Positions 17,198 to 25,940 of a DNA stretch of 51,655 nucleotides are shown here, piece by piece (the stretch's first letter is position 1; every line of letters starts with the position of its first letter). The stretch lies in NCBI RefSeq assembly GCF_002786295.1, contig NZ_PGTC01000029.1, forward strand, positions 268,655-320,309, written 5' to 3'. Source of the stretch: Pseudooceanicola marinus. GTDB taxonomy: Bacteria; Pseudomonadota; Alphaproteobacteria; Rhodobacterales; Rhodobacteraceae. A program made the translations under genes and the position numbers. The notes below the pieces were generated by a model. It was not told the DNA's origin. It ran no database searches and saw only the letters and a program-made list of their open reading frames with translations.

Positions 17198-17542
17198 ACC
17201 CCGGCTGGTCCCCGCCCCCCGGCCTGCCGGGTCGCGCACCAATTGCGTCCATAATAGCGAAATTCATTCCAAATCGTCGCAGCTTCATTGAAAGTGCGAA
17301 AGGTCTTTCCCTGCCTCAACCCAACGGCCAACGGGCCGTGCGGCCCCCTGCTGAGGGCAGGACAATGATCGACCTTTTCACCAACACCCTGCGCGCCGCA
17401 GGCGCCGGTTCCAAACACCACACCCCGCGCGACCGGACCGCGCGGGGTGCCTCCTTGCGCTGCCGCAAGGGGCCGGACAATCTTGGGTCGTGGACCGGCC
17501 TGCGGGCTGCCTGGATTGGGGACGGGCAACCCGATGGCGGTG
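17198..17542. other. Convergent intergenic region with two strong hairpins
   Basis: No gene is supported in 345 bases. Two adjacent perfect hairpins occur: an 11-bp stem (17421-17431 with 17439-17449, CACCCCGCGCG) and a 7-bp stem (17453-17459 with 17464-17470). They probably end transcription from both sides, although T-runs are weak. The first 100 bases (17220-17320) are noticeably AT-richer. A short open frame from ATG 17365 runs antisense into the next gene and is not credible. Confidence 0.5.
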
Positions 17543-17980
17543 TTACTTCACCACGATGTGCCAGATGCCGCCGATGCCGTCACCATTGCGGTCGCCCGGG
17601 GCCTGGTCGCCGGACCAGTAGTACAGCGGCTGGCCCTTGTAGGCCCACTGGTAGGCGCCGTCCTGGCGCAAGATCACGGAGAAATAGCCGTAGGGGGTCG
17701 CGTCGGGCGCGGCATAGAAGGGCGGCCAGTCGGTGGCGCAGCGGTCATAGCAGTTCGAGACGCCGCGATTGTCGTTGTCGAAATAGTAGAGCGACATGCC
17801 CTCGGCGTCGGTGACATAGGCCACTGCCGTCTTCGCGTGCTGCTGCGGCGCGGTGTAATTGTAGTTGCTGGCGGCCTTGTTGGTCGCGCCATAGGAATTG
17901 CTGGACCCATAGCCTGCGGCCATGGCGGAAACGGAAGATGCGGCGAAAATGGCCGCTGCAATCAGCGATACGGACTTCAT
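17543..17980 (-). CDS. Secreted COG4315 repeat protein (145 aa)
   Basis: A signal peptide (MKSVSLIAAAIFAASSVSAMAAG) is followed by a short Ser/Asn/Tyr linker and two repeats with the Y-x-[FWY]-x-x-D signature of COG4315: YYFDND and YYWSGD. Between them lie CYDRCATDWPPFYA, with two Cys and WPP, and GYFSVILRQDGAYQWAYKGQPL, as in the family. The protein should be periplasmic or cell-surface; the biochemical role of COG4315 proteins is not known. The ATG at 17980 has an AAGGGA site nine bases upstream. No Cys lipobox is seen, so it is secreted rather than a lipoprotein. Confidence 0.85.
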   Translation of the reverse strand: MKSVSLIAAAIFAASSVSAMAAGYGSSNSYGATNKAASNYNYTAPQQHAKTAVAYVTDAEGMSLYYFDNDNRGVSNCYDRCATDWPPFYAAPDATPYGYFSVILRQDGAYQWAYKGQPLYYWSGDQAPGDRNGDGIGGIWHIVVK

Positions 17981-18198
17981 ATGAAGAATTCCCTTGGTCA
18001 TGCGGGGCCTTGCCCCGGGGTGGAGAGGTACAGCGCCGCCATCCCTGACCGGGAGAATACGCGGACCGACGACGACGCCGTGGCGCCTCTGTCGACCGCC
18101 ACCATTGTGCCAAGCGTTGTCATGACCGGTGAATTGCCGTTGAAAGTTGCCCCCCGGCCATATGCTGCCTCGGCCCGTCCCCCTTCGCCCTCGCAACG

Positions 18199-18225
18199 AA
18201 AAAGGCCCCGCCGAAGCGGGGCCTT
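18199..18225 (-). terminator. Rho-independent terminator of the bztABCD operon
   Basis: A 10-bp perfect stem (18202-18211 with 18216-18225, AAGGCCCCGC) with a CGAA loop. On the minus strand it ends in a run of T. It lies 22 bases after the bztD stop. Confidence 0.88.
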
Positions 18226-18247
18226 CTGATCCTGATCTGCGGCGGCC

Positions 18248-19036
18248 TCAGTGGCCGAGGATCTGGCTGAGGAACAGCTTGGTACGTTCCGAGCGCGGAT
18301 TGTTGAAGAACTCTTCCGGCTCGTTCTGTTCCACGATCTGGCCCTGGTCCATGAAGATCACGCGGTTGGCGACCTGGCGGGCAAAGCCCATCTCGTGGGT
18401 CACGCAGAGCATCGTCATGCCCTCTTCCGCCAGCTCGATCATGGTGTCGAGCACCTCCTTGATCATCTCCGGATCCAGCGCCGAGGTCGGTTCGTCGAAG
18501 AGCATGATGCGCGGCTTCATGCAGAGCGACCGGGCAATCGCCACACGCTGCTGCTGGCCGCCCGACAGCTGTCCGGGGTACTTGTTGGCCTGCTCTGGGA
18601 TCTTCACCTTTTCCAGGAAGTGCATCGCGGTCTCGACCGCTTCCTTCTTCGGGGTCTTGCGAACCCAGATCGGCGCCAGGGTGCAGTTTTCCAGGATCGT
18701 CAGATGCGGGAACAGGTTGAAGTGCTGGAAGCACATGCCGACCTCGGACCGCACCTTGTCGATGTTCTTCAGGTCCGAGGTCAGCTCGGTCCCGTCGACG
18801 ACGATCTTGCCCGCCTGATGCTCTTCCAGCCGGTTGATGCAGCGGATCATGGTGGACTTGCCCGACCCGGAGGGGCCGGCGATGACGATGCGTTCGCCCC
18901 GGTTCACCGTCAGGTTGATGTCGCGCAGAACGTGGAACTGGCCGTACCACTTGTTCATCTGGCTGATCTGGATGGCGACCTCGTCGGAGACTTTCATCGC
19001 GGCAGGAGTCGGGGTTTCGACTGCGGTATTGGTCAT
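18248..19036 (-). CDS. bztD: Glutamate/glutamine/aspartate/asparagine ABC transporter ATPase
   Basis: The ATPase energising the BztABC acidic/amide amino acid importer. It shows Walker [11 protein letters not shown]-loop in FQHFNLFPH, the ABC signature LSGGQQQR, Walker [16 protein letters not shown] and the switch His in CVTHEMGF. At 262 residues it is typical of the polar-amino-acid ATPases, with a slightly extended N-terminus. It follows bztC by 14 bases. Gene order bztA-B-C-D matches the operon characterised in Rhodobacter capsulatus. A terminator follows. Confidence 0.95.
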   Translation of the reverse strand: MTNTAVETPTPAAMKVSDEVAIQISQMNKWYGQFHVLRDINLTVNRGERIVIAGPSGSGKSTMIRCINRLEEHQAGKIVVDGTELTSDLKNIDKVRSEVGMCFQHFNLFPHLTILENCTLAPIWVRKTPKKEAVETAMHFLEKVKIPEQANKYPGQLSGGQQQRVAIARSLCMKPRIMLFDEPTSALDPEMIKEVLDTMIELAEEGMTMLCVTHEMGFARQVANRVIFMDQGQIVEQNEPEEFFNNPRSERTKLFLSQILGH

Positions 19037-19050
19037 TTGATATTACCTCC

Positions 19051-20355
19051 TCAGCGATGGCCGGTCTGAAGCTTGCGCTCCAGGTACATCGAGTAGCGGG
19101 ACATGGAGAAACAGAAGATGAAGAAGACGGCACCGATGAAGATGAACAACTCCCAGTAGATGCCGTTCCAGGCGGTGTCGGCGCGGATGCCGTTGGCCAG
19201 GCCCAGCGGGTCGATCAGGCCGATGATCGACACCAGCGTGGTGTCCTTGAACACCCCGATGAAGGTCGACACGATCCCCGGGATCGAGATCTTCAGGGCC
19301 TGCGGCATGATGATCAGCCGTTGCGCCTTCCAGTAGTCGAGGCCAAGCGCATCGGCCGCCTCGTACTGGCCCTTGGGCAGGGCGGCGAGGCCGCCGCGGA
19401 TCACCTCGGCCATGTAGGCCGACGCAAACAGCGTCACCATGATCATCACCCGCAGGATGATGTCGAAGTTGGTGCCCGGCGGCAGGAAGATGTTCAGCAG
19501 CACCGAAGCGACGAACAGCAGGGTGATCAGCGGCACGCCACGAATGAATTCGATGAAGCCTACGCAGAGGATCTTCACCAGCGGCAGATCGCTGCGGCGG
19601 CCAAGCGCCAGGACGATCCCGATGGGCAGCGAACAGCCGATGGCGGTGACGCCGATGGTGATCGACAGCATGAAGCCCCCGAAATCACGACTGGCCACAG
19701 GCTCCAGCGCCAGCGGCAGAACCGAGGCGATGCCGTTGGCGACCGGCGCGGCCAGCAACACCCACCAGAGCACCGCAACCGCCGCTGCGACGGAGATCGA
19801 GATCCCGGCGTTCAGCAGCCGGCTGACCAGGGTGAAGACGGCAAACCCGATGGCAAAGCCCGCGGCCGCCATCAGCGGCATCCAGACGGTGCCGCCCCAC
19901 AGCAACCAGGGCATCAGGAAGGGGAAGGCGGCGGAGAAATACAGCAGCTTGGGCGTGACGTAGTCGGTGTAAAGCACCGGCGCCAGCGCCACCAGCAGCA
20001 GGACCAGGGTCAGGATCGGGCGCCAGTAGAGCTCCGGCGGGTAGAACCCGAACAGGAGTTGTTGCCAGCGATCGCGGATCACGCCCCAGCAGGCGCCTTC
20101 GTGCCCGTCCAGGATCTCGCGGCAGTTGGACAGCGAGCTGCCGTCCCAGGTGGGCGAGACGAACCACGGGATCAGCCGGTACAGCAGGTAGGCGATGAAG
20201 AGGCTCGACAGCACCGTCAGAGCCGTGTTCAGCCAGCCCGAGAACAGGTTGTCCTTGGCCCACCCCACGGGACCCACGGTCGAGGACGGGGGGGCCTGCT
20301 GTTCCAGCATGGTGTCGCGGACGTAAAGAACAGTATCAGCGTGCGTATTGCTCAT
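19051..20355 (-). CDS. bztC: Amino acid ABC transporter permease BztC
   Basis: A membrane permease of 434 residues with about eight hydrophobic segments: an N-terminal one (WLNTALTVLSSLFIAYLLYR), several central ones forming an extra membrane region, and the C-terminal permease core. The coupling EAA motif is YMAEVIRGGLAALPKGQYEAADALGLDYWKAQRLIIMPQAL. This extended N-terminus is typical of BztC/AapM-like subunits, which are larger than HisM-type permeases. It begins one base after the bztB stop. Confidence 0.94.
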   Translation of the reverse strand: MSNTHADTVLYVRDTMLEQQAPPSSTVGPVGWAKDNLFSGWLNTALTVLSSLFIAYLLYRLIPWFVSPTWDGSSLSNCREILDGHEGACWGVIRDRWQQLLFGFYPPELYWRPILTLVLLLVALAPVLYTDYVTPKLLYFSAAFPFLMPWLLWGGTVWMPLMAAAGFAIGFAVFTLVSRLLNAGISISVAAAVAVLWWVLLAAPVANGIASVLPLALEPVASRDFGGFMLSITIGVTAIGCSLPIGIVLALGRRSDLPLVKILCVGFIEFIRGVPLITLLFVASVLLNIFLPPGTNFDIILRVMIMVTLFASAYMAEVIRGGLAALPKGQYEAADALGLDYWKAQRLIIMPQALKISIPGIVSTFIGVFKDTTLVSIIGLIDPLGLANGIRADTAWNGIYWELFIFIGAVFFIFCFSMSRYSMYLERKLQTGHR

Positions 20356-20356
20356 T

Positions 20357-21613
20357 TCACCGCTCCACCAGTTTCTTGCGTTCGTTGTAGACGTTCATGA
20401 CGCTGGAGATGATCAGGCTGATCACCAGGTAGATCGCCATGCCCAGCAGAACGGTTTCAAGCTCGCGCCCGGTCTGGTTCAGGGTGATCCCCATCAGCGT
20501 GCCGGTGATGTCCATGTAGCCCACGGCGATCGCCAGCGAGGAGTTCTTGGTCAGGTTCAGGTACTGGGAGATCAGCGGCGGGATGATGACCCGCAAGGCC
20601 TGGGGCAGGATGACCAGCGACATGATCCGGTTGGACCGCAGGCCAAGCGCCGCGGCGGCCTCGGTCTGGCCGGCGGAAATGGCCAGGATGCCGGCGCGCA
20701 CGATCTCCGCCACGAAGGCGGCGGTGTAAAGAGACAGGGCCAGCCACAGCGCGATCAGCGAGTTGCGCATGTGCGTGCCGCCCTGGAAGTTGAAGCCGCG
20801 CAGTTCCGGGTAGCCCAGGTGGAAGCCGAGGATGCCCAGCAGGATCACGGTGGGCAGGATCACAGCGGCGGTGCGGATGTGCCAGGTGGTGGGGCGGACG
20901 CCCGTGGCTTCCTGGGTGGCATCCGCCTTGCGGCCGATGCGTTTCGACACCCAGATGGAGCCGATGAACACCACCAGGATCGCGATCAGGTCGACACTGA
21001 TGTCGAAGGCGCCGAAGAAGGAGATGTCGCCCAGCCCGCGCGAGAACAGCGGCTCGGGGATGTAGACGCCCCGGTTGGTCAGCGCGACGCTGTCGAAGAG
21101 CTTCATCGTGGAATCGGGATCGTCGCCGCGGAAGGCCGAGGGCGCCGGCAGGCCCTCGATCAGGACGGCCATGGCCAGGATGATCCACATCAGCACGGGG
21201 ACGTTGCGGAACATCTCGACGTAAACGGTCATCAGGCGCGCGATCAGCCAGTTGCCCGACAGACGCAGCACGCCCACGATGACGCCGATGACGGTGGCGG
21301 TGATACAGCCCAGGACAGCGACCAGCAGCGTGTTCAGCAGGCCGACGAAGGCCGCACGCAGGTGGGTGTCCTGGTTGTCGTATTCGATCAGGCGCTGGTT
21401 GATGTCGTACCCGGCGGGATTGCCGAGGAAGCCGAAGGAGACTTCCTTGCCCAGGTCGTTGAGGTTCTGGACCGTGTTCAGCGTCAGCCAGCCGAAGAAC
21501 AGCAGGAACGCGATCAGCGCGATGATCTGGAATGTGATGGACCGATAGCGCGTGTCGTAGACAAGCATGGATAGCTTGAACGACTCCGCCGGCGGATCAG
21601 TAAGCGTTGTCAT
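20357..21613 (-). CDS. bztB: Amino acid ABC transporter permease BztB
   Basis: The partner permease (418 residues). It begins with a transmembrane helix (ITFQIIALIAFLLFFGWLTL), contains further hydrophobic segments such as LIARLMTVYVEMFRNVPVLMWII, a long extracytoplasmic loop region, and the EAA coupling segment AAFVAEIVRAGILAISAGQTEAAAALGLRSNRIMSLVILPQALR. BztB and BztC form the heterodimeric channel for glutamate, glutamine, aspartate and asparagine. It is separated from bztA by 120 bases containing a stem-loop, and almost abuts bztC. Confidence 0.94.
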   Translation of the reverse strand: MTTLTDPPAESFKLSMLVYDTRYRSITFQIIALIAFLLFFGWLTLNTVQNLNDLGKEVSFGFLGNPAGYDINQRLIEYDNQDTHLRAAFVGLLNTLLVAVLGCITATVIGVIVGVLRLSGNWLIARLMTVYVEMFRNVPVLMWIILAMAVLIEGLPAPSAFRGDDPDSTMKLFDSVALTNRGVYIPEPLFSRGLGDISFFGAFDISVDLIAILVVFIGSIWVSKRIGRKADATQEATGVRPTTWHIRTAAVILPTVILLGILGFHLGYPELRGFNFQGGTHMRNSLIALWLALSLYTAAFVAEIVRAGILAISAGQTEAAAALGLRSNRIMSLVILPQALRVIIPPLISQYLNLTKNSSLAIAVGYMDITGTLMGITLNQTGRELETVLLGMAIYLVISLIISSVMNVYNERKKLVER

Positions 21614-21694
21614 GTGAATCTTCCCCGTGTCCGGCCAGTTCTGGAATGCGTCTGCGCGCGGGGCCGGTAACTGCCCCCGAGGGGGCCGATGGCA

Positions 21695-21722
21695 GGAGGG
21701 CGCAGCCAGTGCCGCGCCCTCC
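21695..21722 (-). terminator. Intercistronic stem-loop between bztA and bztB
   Basis: A perfect 9-bp stem GGAGGGCGC (21695-21703 with 21714-21722) with a 10-base loop, 12 bases past the bztA stop. No T-run follows, so it is more likely an mRNA-stabilising or partially terminating element, as found after binding-protein genes, than a full terminator. Confidence 0.6.
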
Positions 21723-21733
21723 GCCGTTGGATC

Positions 21734-22753
21734 TTAGCGGAACGGCGGGCTGTAGAGCAGGCCGCCATCGGTGTACTGGGCGTTCAGGCCACGGGCGAGA
21801 CCGATCGGGGTGTTCTCGCCGATGTTCTTCTCGAACAGTTCACCGTAGTTGCCGCCGGCGGAGATCGCGTCCACGGCGAAGTCGGCTTCCAGGCCCAGCA
21901 TGGCGCCCAGTTCACCTTCGGTGCCCAGCAGGCGGTTCACTTCCGGGTTGTCGGTCGGCGCAGACGCCAGGTCGGCAACGTTGGCCGAGGTGACGCCGTA
22001 TTCCTCGGCAGCGATCAGGGCGTTCAGGGTCCAGCGGACCACGTCACCCCATTCGTCGTCGCCATGACGGACGAGCGGGCCGAGCGGCTCCTTCGAGATG
22101 ATCTCGGGCAGGACGGCGTAGTCGCCCGGGTTCTCGAAGGTGGCGCGGGTCGCGGCCAGGCCCGAGGCGTCGGTGGTGTAGACGTCACAGGCACCGGCCA
22201 GGAACTGCTGCTGCGCTTCGGCATTGGTCTCGATCGGGACCGGCTCGTAGCTGATGTTGTTGACGCGGAAGTAGTCGGCCAGGTTCAGCTCGGTGGTGGT
22301 GCCGGTCTGGATGCAGACGGTGGCGCCATCAAGCTCCTTGGCCGAGGACACGCCCAGCTCTTTCGGGATCATGAAACCTTGGCCGTCATAGTAGTTCACG
22401 CCGACGAAGGTGAACTTCAGGTCGACATCGCGCGAGAAGGTCCAGGTGGTGTTCCGGGCCAGCACGTCGATCTCGCCGGAGGCCAGGGCGGTGAAGCGGG
22501 TCTTGCCGGTGGTCGGAACGAACTCGACCGCGCTGGCATCGCCCAGGACTGCGGCGGCAACGGCGCGGCAGAAGCCGACGTCAAACCCCTGCCACTCGCC
22601 GTTGGCGTCGGGGTAGGAAAAGCCGGTCAGGCCGGTGGAGACGCCGCAGTTCAGCGTGCCGCGGGCCTTCACGTCGTCCAGGGTGGCGGCACCAGCCACG
22701 CCAGCGGCCAGGCCAGCGACGGTCAGCGCGCCAAGAAATACGGATTTTTTCAT
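21734..22753 (-). CDS. bztA: Glutamate/glutamine/aspartate/asparagine-binding protein BztA
   Basis: The periplasmic substrate-binding protein (339 residues). A signal peptide MKKSVFLGALTVAGLAAGVAGA is followed by the type II binding-protein fold: TLDDVKARGTLNCGVSTGLTGFSYPDANGEWQGFDVGFCRAVAAAVLGD, FTALASGEIDVLARNTTWTFSRD and VCIQTGTTTELNLADYF. The ATG at 22753 is chosen for the signal peptide and the purine-rich GGAAGAGGT site. An upstream stretch in the same frame to 22792 is not credible. It is the first gene of bztABCD. Confidence 0.96.
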   Translation of the reverse strand: MKKSVFLGALTVAGLAAGVAGAATLDDVKARGTLNCGVSTGLTGFSYPDANGEWQGFDVGFCRAVAAAVLGDASAVEFVPTTGKTRFTALASGEIDVLARNTTWTFSRDVDLKFTFVGVNYYDGQGFMIPKELGVSSAKELDGATVCIQTGTTTELNLADYFRVNNISYEPVPIETNAEAQQQFLAGACDVYTTDASGLAATRATFENPGDYAVLPEIISKEPLGPLVRHGDDEWGDVVRWTLNALIAAEEYGVTSANVADLASAPTDNPEVNRLLGTEGELGAMLGLEADFAVDAISAGGNYGELFEKNIGENTPIGLARGLNAQYTDGGLLYSPPFR

Positions 22754-23003
22754 GTTTACCTCTTCCTGATTTTCCGCCTTGTCTGCATCCATGTCTGCAG
22801 CGGCAGTTCACCGCCCCTTTGGGGTCGGAGACAAAAAGCGCTAGAGGTGCTCCCCCTAACAGTGCTTAAACAGTGAGCGGATTCATCGCTATGGGTCAAC
22901 CCATTCATCACGGAAAGCGAACGATCCGATCTGCGACGAAGGCACAGGTCGGTCGCGGCGCGTCAGCGCAGGCGCGTCCGTTCAAGAGGTTTTCTAGGCA
23001 ATC
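22754..23003. other. Region upstream of bztA
   Basis: No gene. It carries the bzt promoter region on the minus strand. A TTGACC (minus strand, about 22898-22893) is a possible -35, but the sequence 17 bases on is TCACTG, a poor -10, so the call is tentative. Confidence 0.3.
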
Positions 23004-23714
23004 TTACCGATGCAGAAGCGCCAGGAATCGGCGCGCATCGTCAAAAGATGCCCTTTTCAGGGCTTCGATCTGCCGTGCTTCCTCGTCGATTCCCCACTGG
23101 GCCTCCTGCCAGCGCTCATCGAGGCGCGACACTTCCCAGATCTCGTCTGCGGACCGGGTGGTCAAAAAAGCGGCAAAGCCCAGCACCAGAGAGCCCGTGA
23201 GCGCCACCAGATCATGGAAAGCAGCCAATTCGAAGGGGTCGAGCGCATGGACTCGGTCCCGCAGGACCTCCAGCGCGGCGGGATCCTGCGGCGCATGGAT
23301 GATGCCGGTCCGCGGGCTGAGTCGCGCGCCCAGCTCGGCCTCGGCCCAATCCAGCATCGGGTCCCAGTGCGCCACCTGCCGGTCGACCAGTTCCGCCGGG
23401 CTGTCGGCGCGATAGCACAGCAGGTCGCTGTCGCCATAGGCGGCCAGCATCTCCGCCACCTCGGCCCGCTGCACGGCCACCTTGTCGATGGCGGAATTGG
23501 CGGTGCGGGTCATCGGCATGGTGTTCGGATCGACCACCTCTTCCTGGGCGTCCCACTCGGCGGCCAGGGCCTGGGCCAGTGCCTCGGTCGGCACCACCAG
23601 CGCGGCCTTGGCCGGGGTCTTCACCGGGCGCTTGTCCAGTTGCACGGTGTAGCCGCCGGTCACCGGCAGGGCGGCGGCCTCGGTCCAGAAACGGCGGGGC
23701 TTCCAATCGCTCAT
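23004..23714 (-). CDS. ATP12-family F1-ATPase assembly chaperone (236 aa)
   Basis: The sequence follows ATP12 proteins: an N-terminal strand region KPRRFWTEAAALPVTGGYTVQLDKRPVKTPAKAALVVPTEALAQALAAEWDAQ, then DPNTMPMTRTANSAIDKV, DLLCYRADSPAELVDRQVAHWDPMLDWAEAELGA and a C-terminal helical bundle with LTGSLVLGFA. In mitochondria ATP12 binds the F1 alpha subunit during assembly; the family is shared with alphaproteobacteria. It overlaps the phosphatase gene by one base and is the last gene of the crcB operon. Confidence 0.92.
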   Translation of the reverse strand: MSDWKPRRFWTEAAALPVTGGYTVQLDKRPVKTPAKAALVVPTEALAQALAAEWDAQEEVVDPNTMPMTRTANSAIDKVAVQRAEVAEMLAAYGDSDLLCYRADSPAELVDRQVAHWDPMLDWAEAELGARLSPRTGIIHAPQDPAALEVLRDRVHALDPFELAAFHDLVALTGSLVLGFAAFLTTRSADEIWEVSRLDERWQEAQWGIDEEARQIEALKRASFDDARRFLALLHR

Positions 23715-24394
23715 CAGGTCTTGTCTCCGGTCGTCAGGGCGTCGATGGCCCGGGCCAGGTCGTCGGGCGTGTCGACCACCACGTCGGCCTGGGCCAGTTG
23801 GTCGGCCGGGTGATAGCCCCAGGCCACACCGATGGAAGCCACGCCGGCGGCGCGCGCCATCTCCAGATCGTAAGTCGTGTCGCCGATCACCACCGCGCGG
23901 GAGGCGTCCACGCCGGTCTCGGCCAGGGCGGTCATCACCATCGACGGATGGGGTTTCGAGGGGTGGTCGTCGGCCACCTGGATCGACTGGAAGAAGGGCC
24001 GCAGCCCGTGGGTGTCGAGCAGCGCCTCCAGCCCGCGCCGCGACTTGCCAGTGGCCACGGCCAGCAGGGTCTCGGGCTCCGCCGCCAGGCGTTCGACCAG
24101 CGCCCGCATGCCCGGGAAGAGCGGCGAATGATCCGGCCCCGCCGCCAGGCGCTGTTTCTGATAGGCCGCCTTGTAGCCCGCCACCAGCCGCGCATGGGTG
24201 GAGGCCGGGGCCTCCTGCGCCAGCTGCGGCATGGCCTCCTCCAGGGACAGGCCGATGATGCCCATGATCCGGTCCCGGTCGGGCACCGTCATGTGTTCGG
24301 CGCCAAAGGCCGCCTCCATGGCGCCGACGATCTCGCCCAGAGAGTCGGACAGGGTGCCGTCCACGTCGAAGATGACCAGTCGCAGATCTGCCAT
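23714..24394 (-). CDS. HAD-family phosphatase, phosphoglycolate phosphatase-like (226 aa)
   Basis: A HAD subfamily IA hydrolase: motif I DVDGTLSDS with nucleophile D10 and general acid D12, motif II in VATGKS, motif III Lys around HPSKPHPSM, and motif IV VIGDTTYDLEMARAAG. A helical cap lies between residues about 15 and 85. It resembles Gph-type phosphatases, but the substrate cannot be read from sequence. It lies 10 bases after the pseudouridine synthase gene and overlaps the ATP12 gene by one base. Confidence 0.9.
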   Translation of the reverse strand: MADLRLVIFDVDGTLSDSLGEIVGAMEAAFGAEHMTVPDRDRIMGIIGLSLEEAMPQLAQEAPASTHARLVAGYKAAYQKQRLAAGPDHSPLFPGMRALVERLAAEPETLLAVATGKSRRGLEALLDTHGLRPFFQSIQVADDHPSKPHPSMVMTALAETGVDASRAVVIGDTTYDLEMARAAGVASIGVAWGYHPADQLAQADVVVDTPDDLARAIDALTTGDKT

Positions 24395-24404
24395 GGCGCG
24401 GTCC

Positions 24405-25457
24405 TCAGTCCAGCGGTTCGTCGAGATCGAAGGGATCCTTGCGCACGGTATCCTCGGACCAGCCGAAGTGGTCCCAACTGCGCTTCATGTGATCGGGCAG
24501 CGGCGCTTCCAGCTCGATCTCCTTGCCGGTGAAGGGATGGGTGAACCGCAGAAGACGGGCGTGCAGATGCAGCTTGCGGCTGATCTCGCCGCCCAGTTGC
24601 GCCCCCCAGCCGTCGCCGAGGTTCTCCTGGCTGGATCCGCCGTATTTGCCGTCGCCAATGATCGGATGGCCCATCTCGGCCATATGGGCGCGCAGCTGGT
24701 GCGTGCGGCCCGTGACCGGCACCAGGCCGACCCAGGCGGCGCGCTGACCCAGGCGCCACAGCACCGAGTAATCCGACACCGCGCGTTTCGCGCCGGGGGT
24801 GCTGTCGACGTCGCGCGGATGCACGCAGATCATCTTCTCCCCCTCGCCGCCGGAGCCATGGCCCGGGGCCTTCACAAGGCCGAACTTGATCGTGCCCATG
24901 TAGGGCTGCGGCACGCCGGCCACCAGCGCCCAGTAGATCTTGCGAGTCTCGCGCGAGCGGAAGGCGCCGGTCAGCTTCGAGGCCGCCTCGCGCGTGCGCG
25001 CCAAAAGCAGCAGGCCCGAGGTGTCCTTGTCGAGGCGATGCACCAGGCGGGGTTTCTCGTCGTAGTCGAAGCGCAGCGCCTCGGACAGCCCGTCAACGTG
25101 GCGGGTCTGTTTCGAGCCGCCCTGCACCGGCAGACCGGCGGGCTTGTTCAGGGCGATGATATGGTCGTCCATCCACAGCACGGCGTCGCGCATCATCTTG
25201 GCGTCGTCGTCGCTGATGCGCGGGCCCGCCTGGGGCGCGGGCGCCTCGCCCTCGGGGATCGGCGGCACGCGCAGGACCTGGCCGGGGGCCAGCCGGGTGT
25301 TGGATTTCACCCGCCCGCCATCCACGCGCAGCTCGCCCTTGCGGCACATCTTCTCGATGCGCCCTTGCGTCAGCTGCGGGAAGGTCCGCCGCATCCAGCG
25401 GTCCAGCCGCATGTCGGCGTCACCCGCCGGGATCTCGATCTGCTGCACACCGCTCAT
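24405..25457 (-). CDS. RluC/RluD-type 23S rRNA pseudouridine synthase (350 aa)
   Basis: An S4 RNA-binding domain (about 16-75, MRLDRWMRRTFPQLTQGRIEKMCRKGELRVDGGR) precedes the synthase domain. The catalytic Asp143 lies in RLVHRLDKDTSGLLLLAR, with the conserved IYWALVAG and VTGRTHQLRAHMAEMGHPIIGD segments. It isomerises specific uridines of 23S rRNA; the best match by layout is RluC (positions 955, 2504 and 2580 in E. coli), but RluD is not excluded. It overlaps crcB by four bases. Confidence 0.9.
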   Translation of the reverse strand: MSGVQQIEIPAGDADMRLDRWMRRTFPQLTQGRIEKMCRKGELRVDGGRVKSNTRLAPGQVLRVPPIPEGEAPAPQAGPRISDDDAKMMRDAVLWMDDHIIALNKPAGLPVQGGSKQTRHVDGLSEALRFDYDEKPRLVHRLDKDTSGLLLLARTREAASKLTGAFRSRETRKIYWALVAGVPQPYMGTIKFGLVKAPGHGSGGEGEKMICVHPRDVDSTPGAKRAVSDYSVLWRLGQRAAWVGLVPVTGRTHQLRAHMAEMGHPIIGDGKYGGSSQENLGDGWGAQLGGEISRKLHLHARLLRFTHPFTGKEIELEAPLPDHMKRSWDHFGWSEDTVRKDPFDLDEPLD

Positions 25458-25837
25458 ACCAATACCGCCCGCATCGCGTAGGTGCCCGCGACGATGGCCG
25501 CGAGCGAAAGAATGACATTGATCCCGACGTAAACCGCAGCCAGCCCCGGCTCCCCCCGCTCATAAAGCGTGAAGGCCTCCAGCGAGAAGGAGGAGAAGGT
25601 GGTGAAGCCGCCCAGGATCCCCGTCGCCAGGAAGGGGTTCCAGTGGCCCAGGCCCTTTTCGCCGATGACCACCACCAGCACCCCCATCAGGAAGGAGCCG
25701 AGGATGTTGACGAAGATCACGCCCACCGGGATCGGCAGGCCGGGCCCGAAGACGCGCATCAAACCCACCCCCGACAGGTATCGGAGCGAGGCGCCAACGG
25801 CGCCTCCGGCGGCAACTTGAAGAACGGTCAGGATCAT
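25454..25837 (-). CDS. crcB: Fluoride ion channel CrcB/Fluc
   Basis: A 127-residue four-helix membrane protein that exports fluoride as a dual-topology dimer. Conserved family segments are GGAVGASLRYL near the N-terminus, GVIFVNILGSFLMGVL with the pore Asn, and the TM3 break GILGGFTTFSSFSLEAFTLYE that binds the central sodium and carries the phenylalanine box. I see no obvious fluoride riboswitch in the 103-base upstream region. It is the first gene of the crcB-rluC-type-gph-ATP12 operon. Confidence 0.95.
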   Translation of the reverse strand: MILTVLQVAAGGAVGASLRYLSGVGLMRVFGPGLPIPVGVIFVNILGSFLMGVLVVVIGEKGLGHWNPFLATGILGGFTTFSSFSLEAFTLYERGEPGLAAVYVGINVILSLAAIVAGTYAMRAVLV

Positions 25838-25843
25838 CCGGCG

Positions 25844-25872
25844 TCTGTCGCGCGCGGGCCCGCGGTTGTCAA
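25844..25872 (-). promoter_or_regulatory. Candidate promoter of the crcB operon
   Basis: On the minus strand a perfect TTGACA (25867-25872) is followed 17 bases on by GACAGA (25844-25849), a weak -10. The site is just upstream of the crcB start, so the leader would be nearly absent. Confidence 0.3.
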
Positions 25873-25940
25873 GTTTTACAAGGGTGTCGACGGGGTATTA
25901 GCCGGGTTGCGCAGGGCGCCCGGCCCACGCCGCACCGGCA

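Noticed and set aside
17365..17814. Small plus-strand frame starting MIDLFTNTLRAAG
   Set aside because: It crosses strong hairpins and continues antisense through the COG4315 gene with Arg-rich nonsense.
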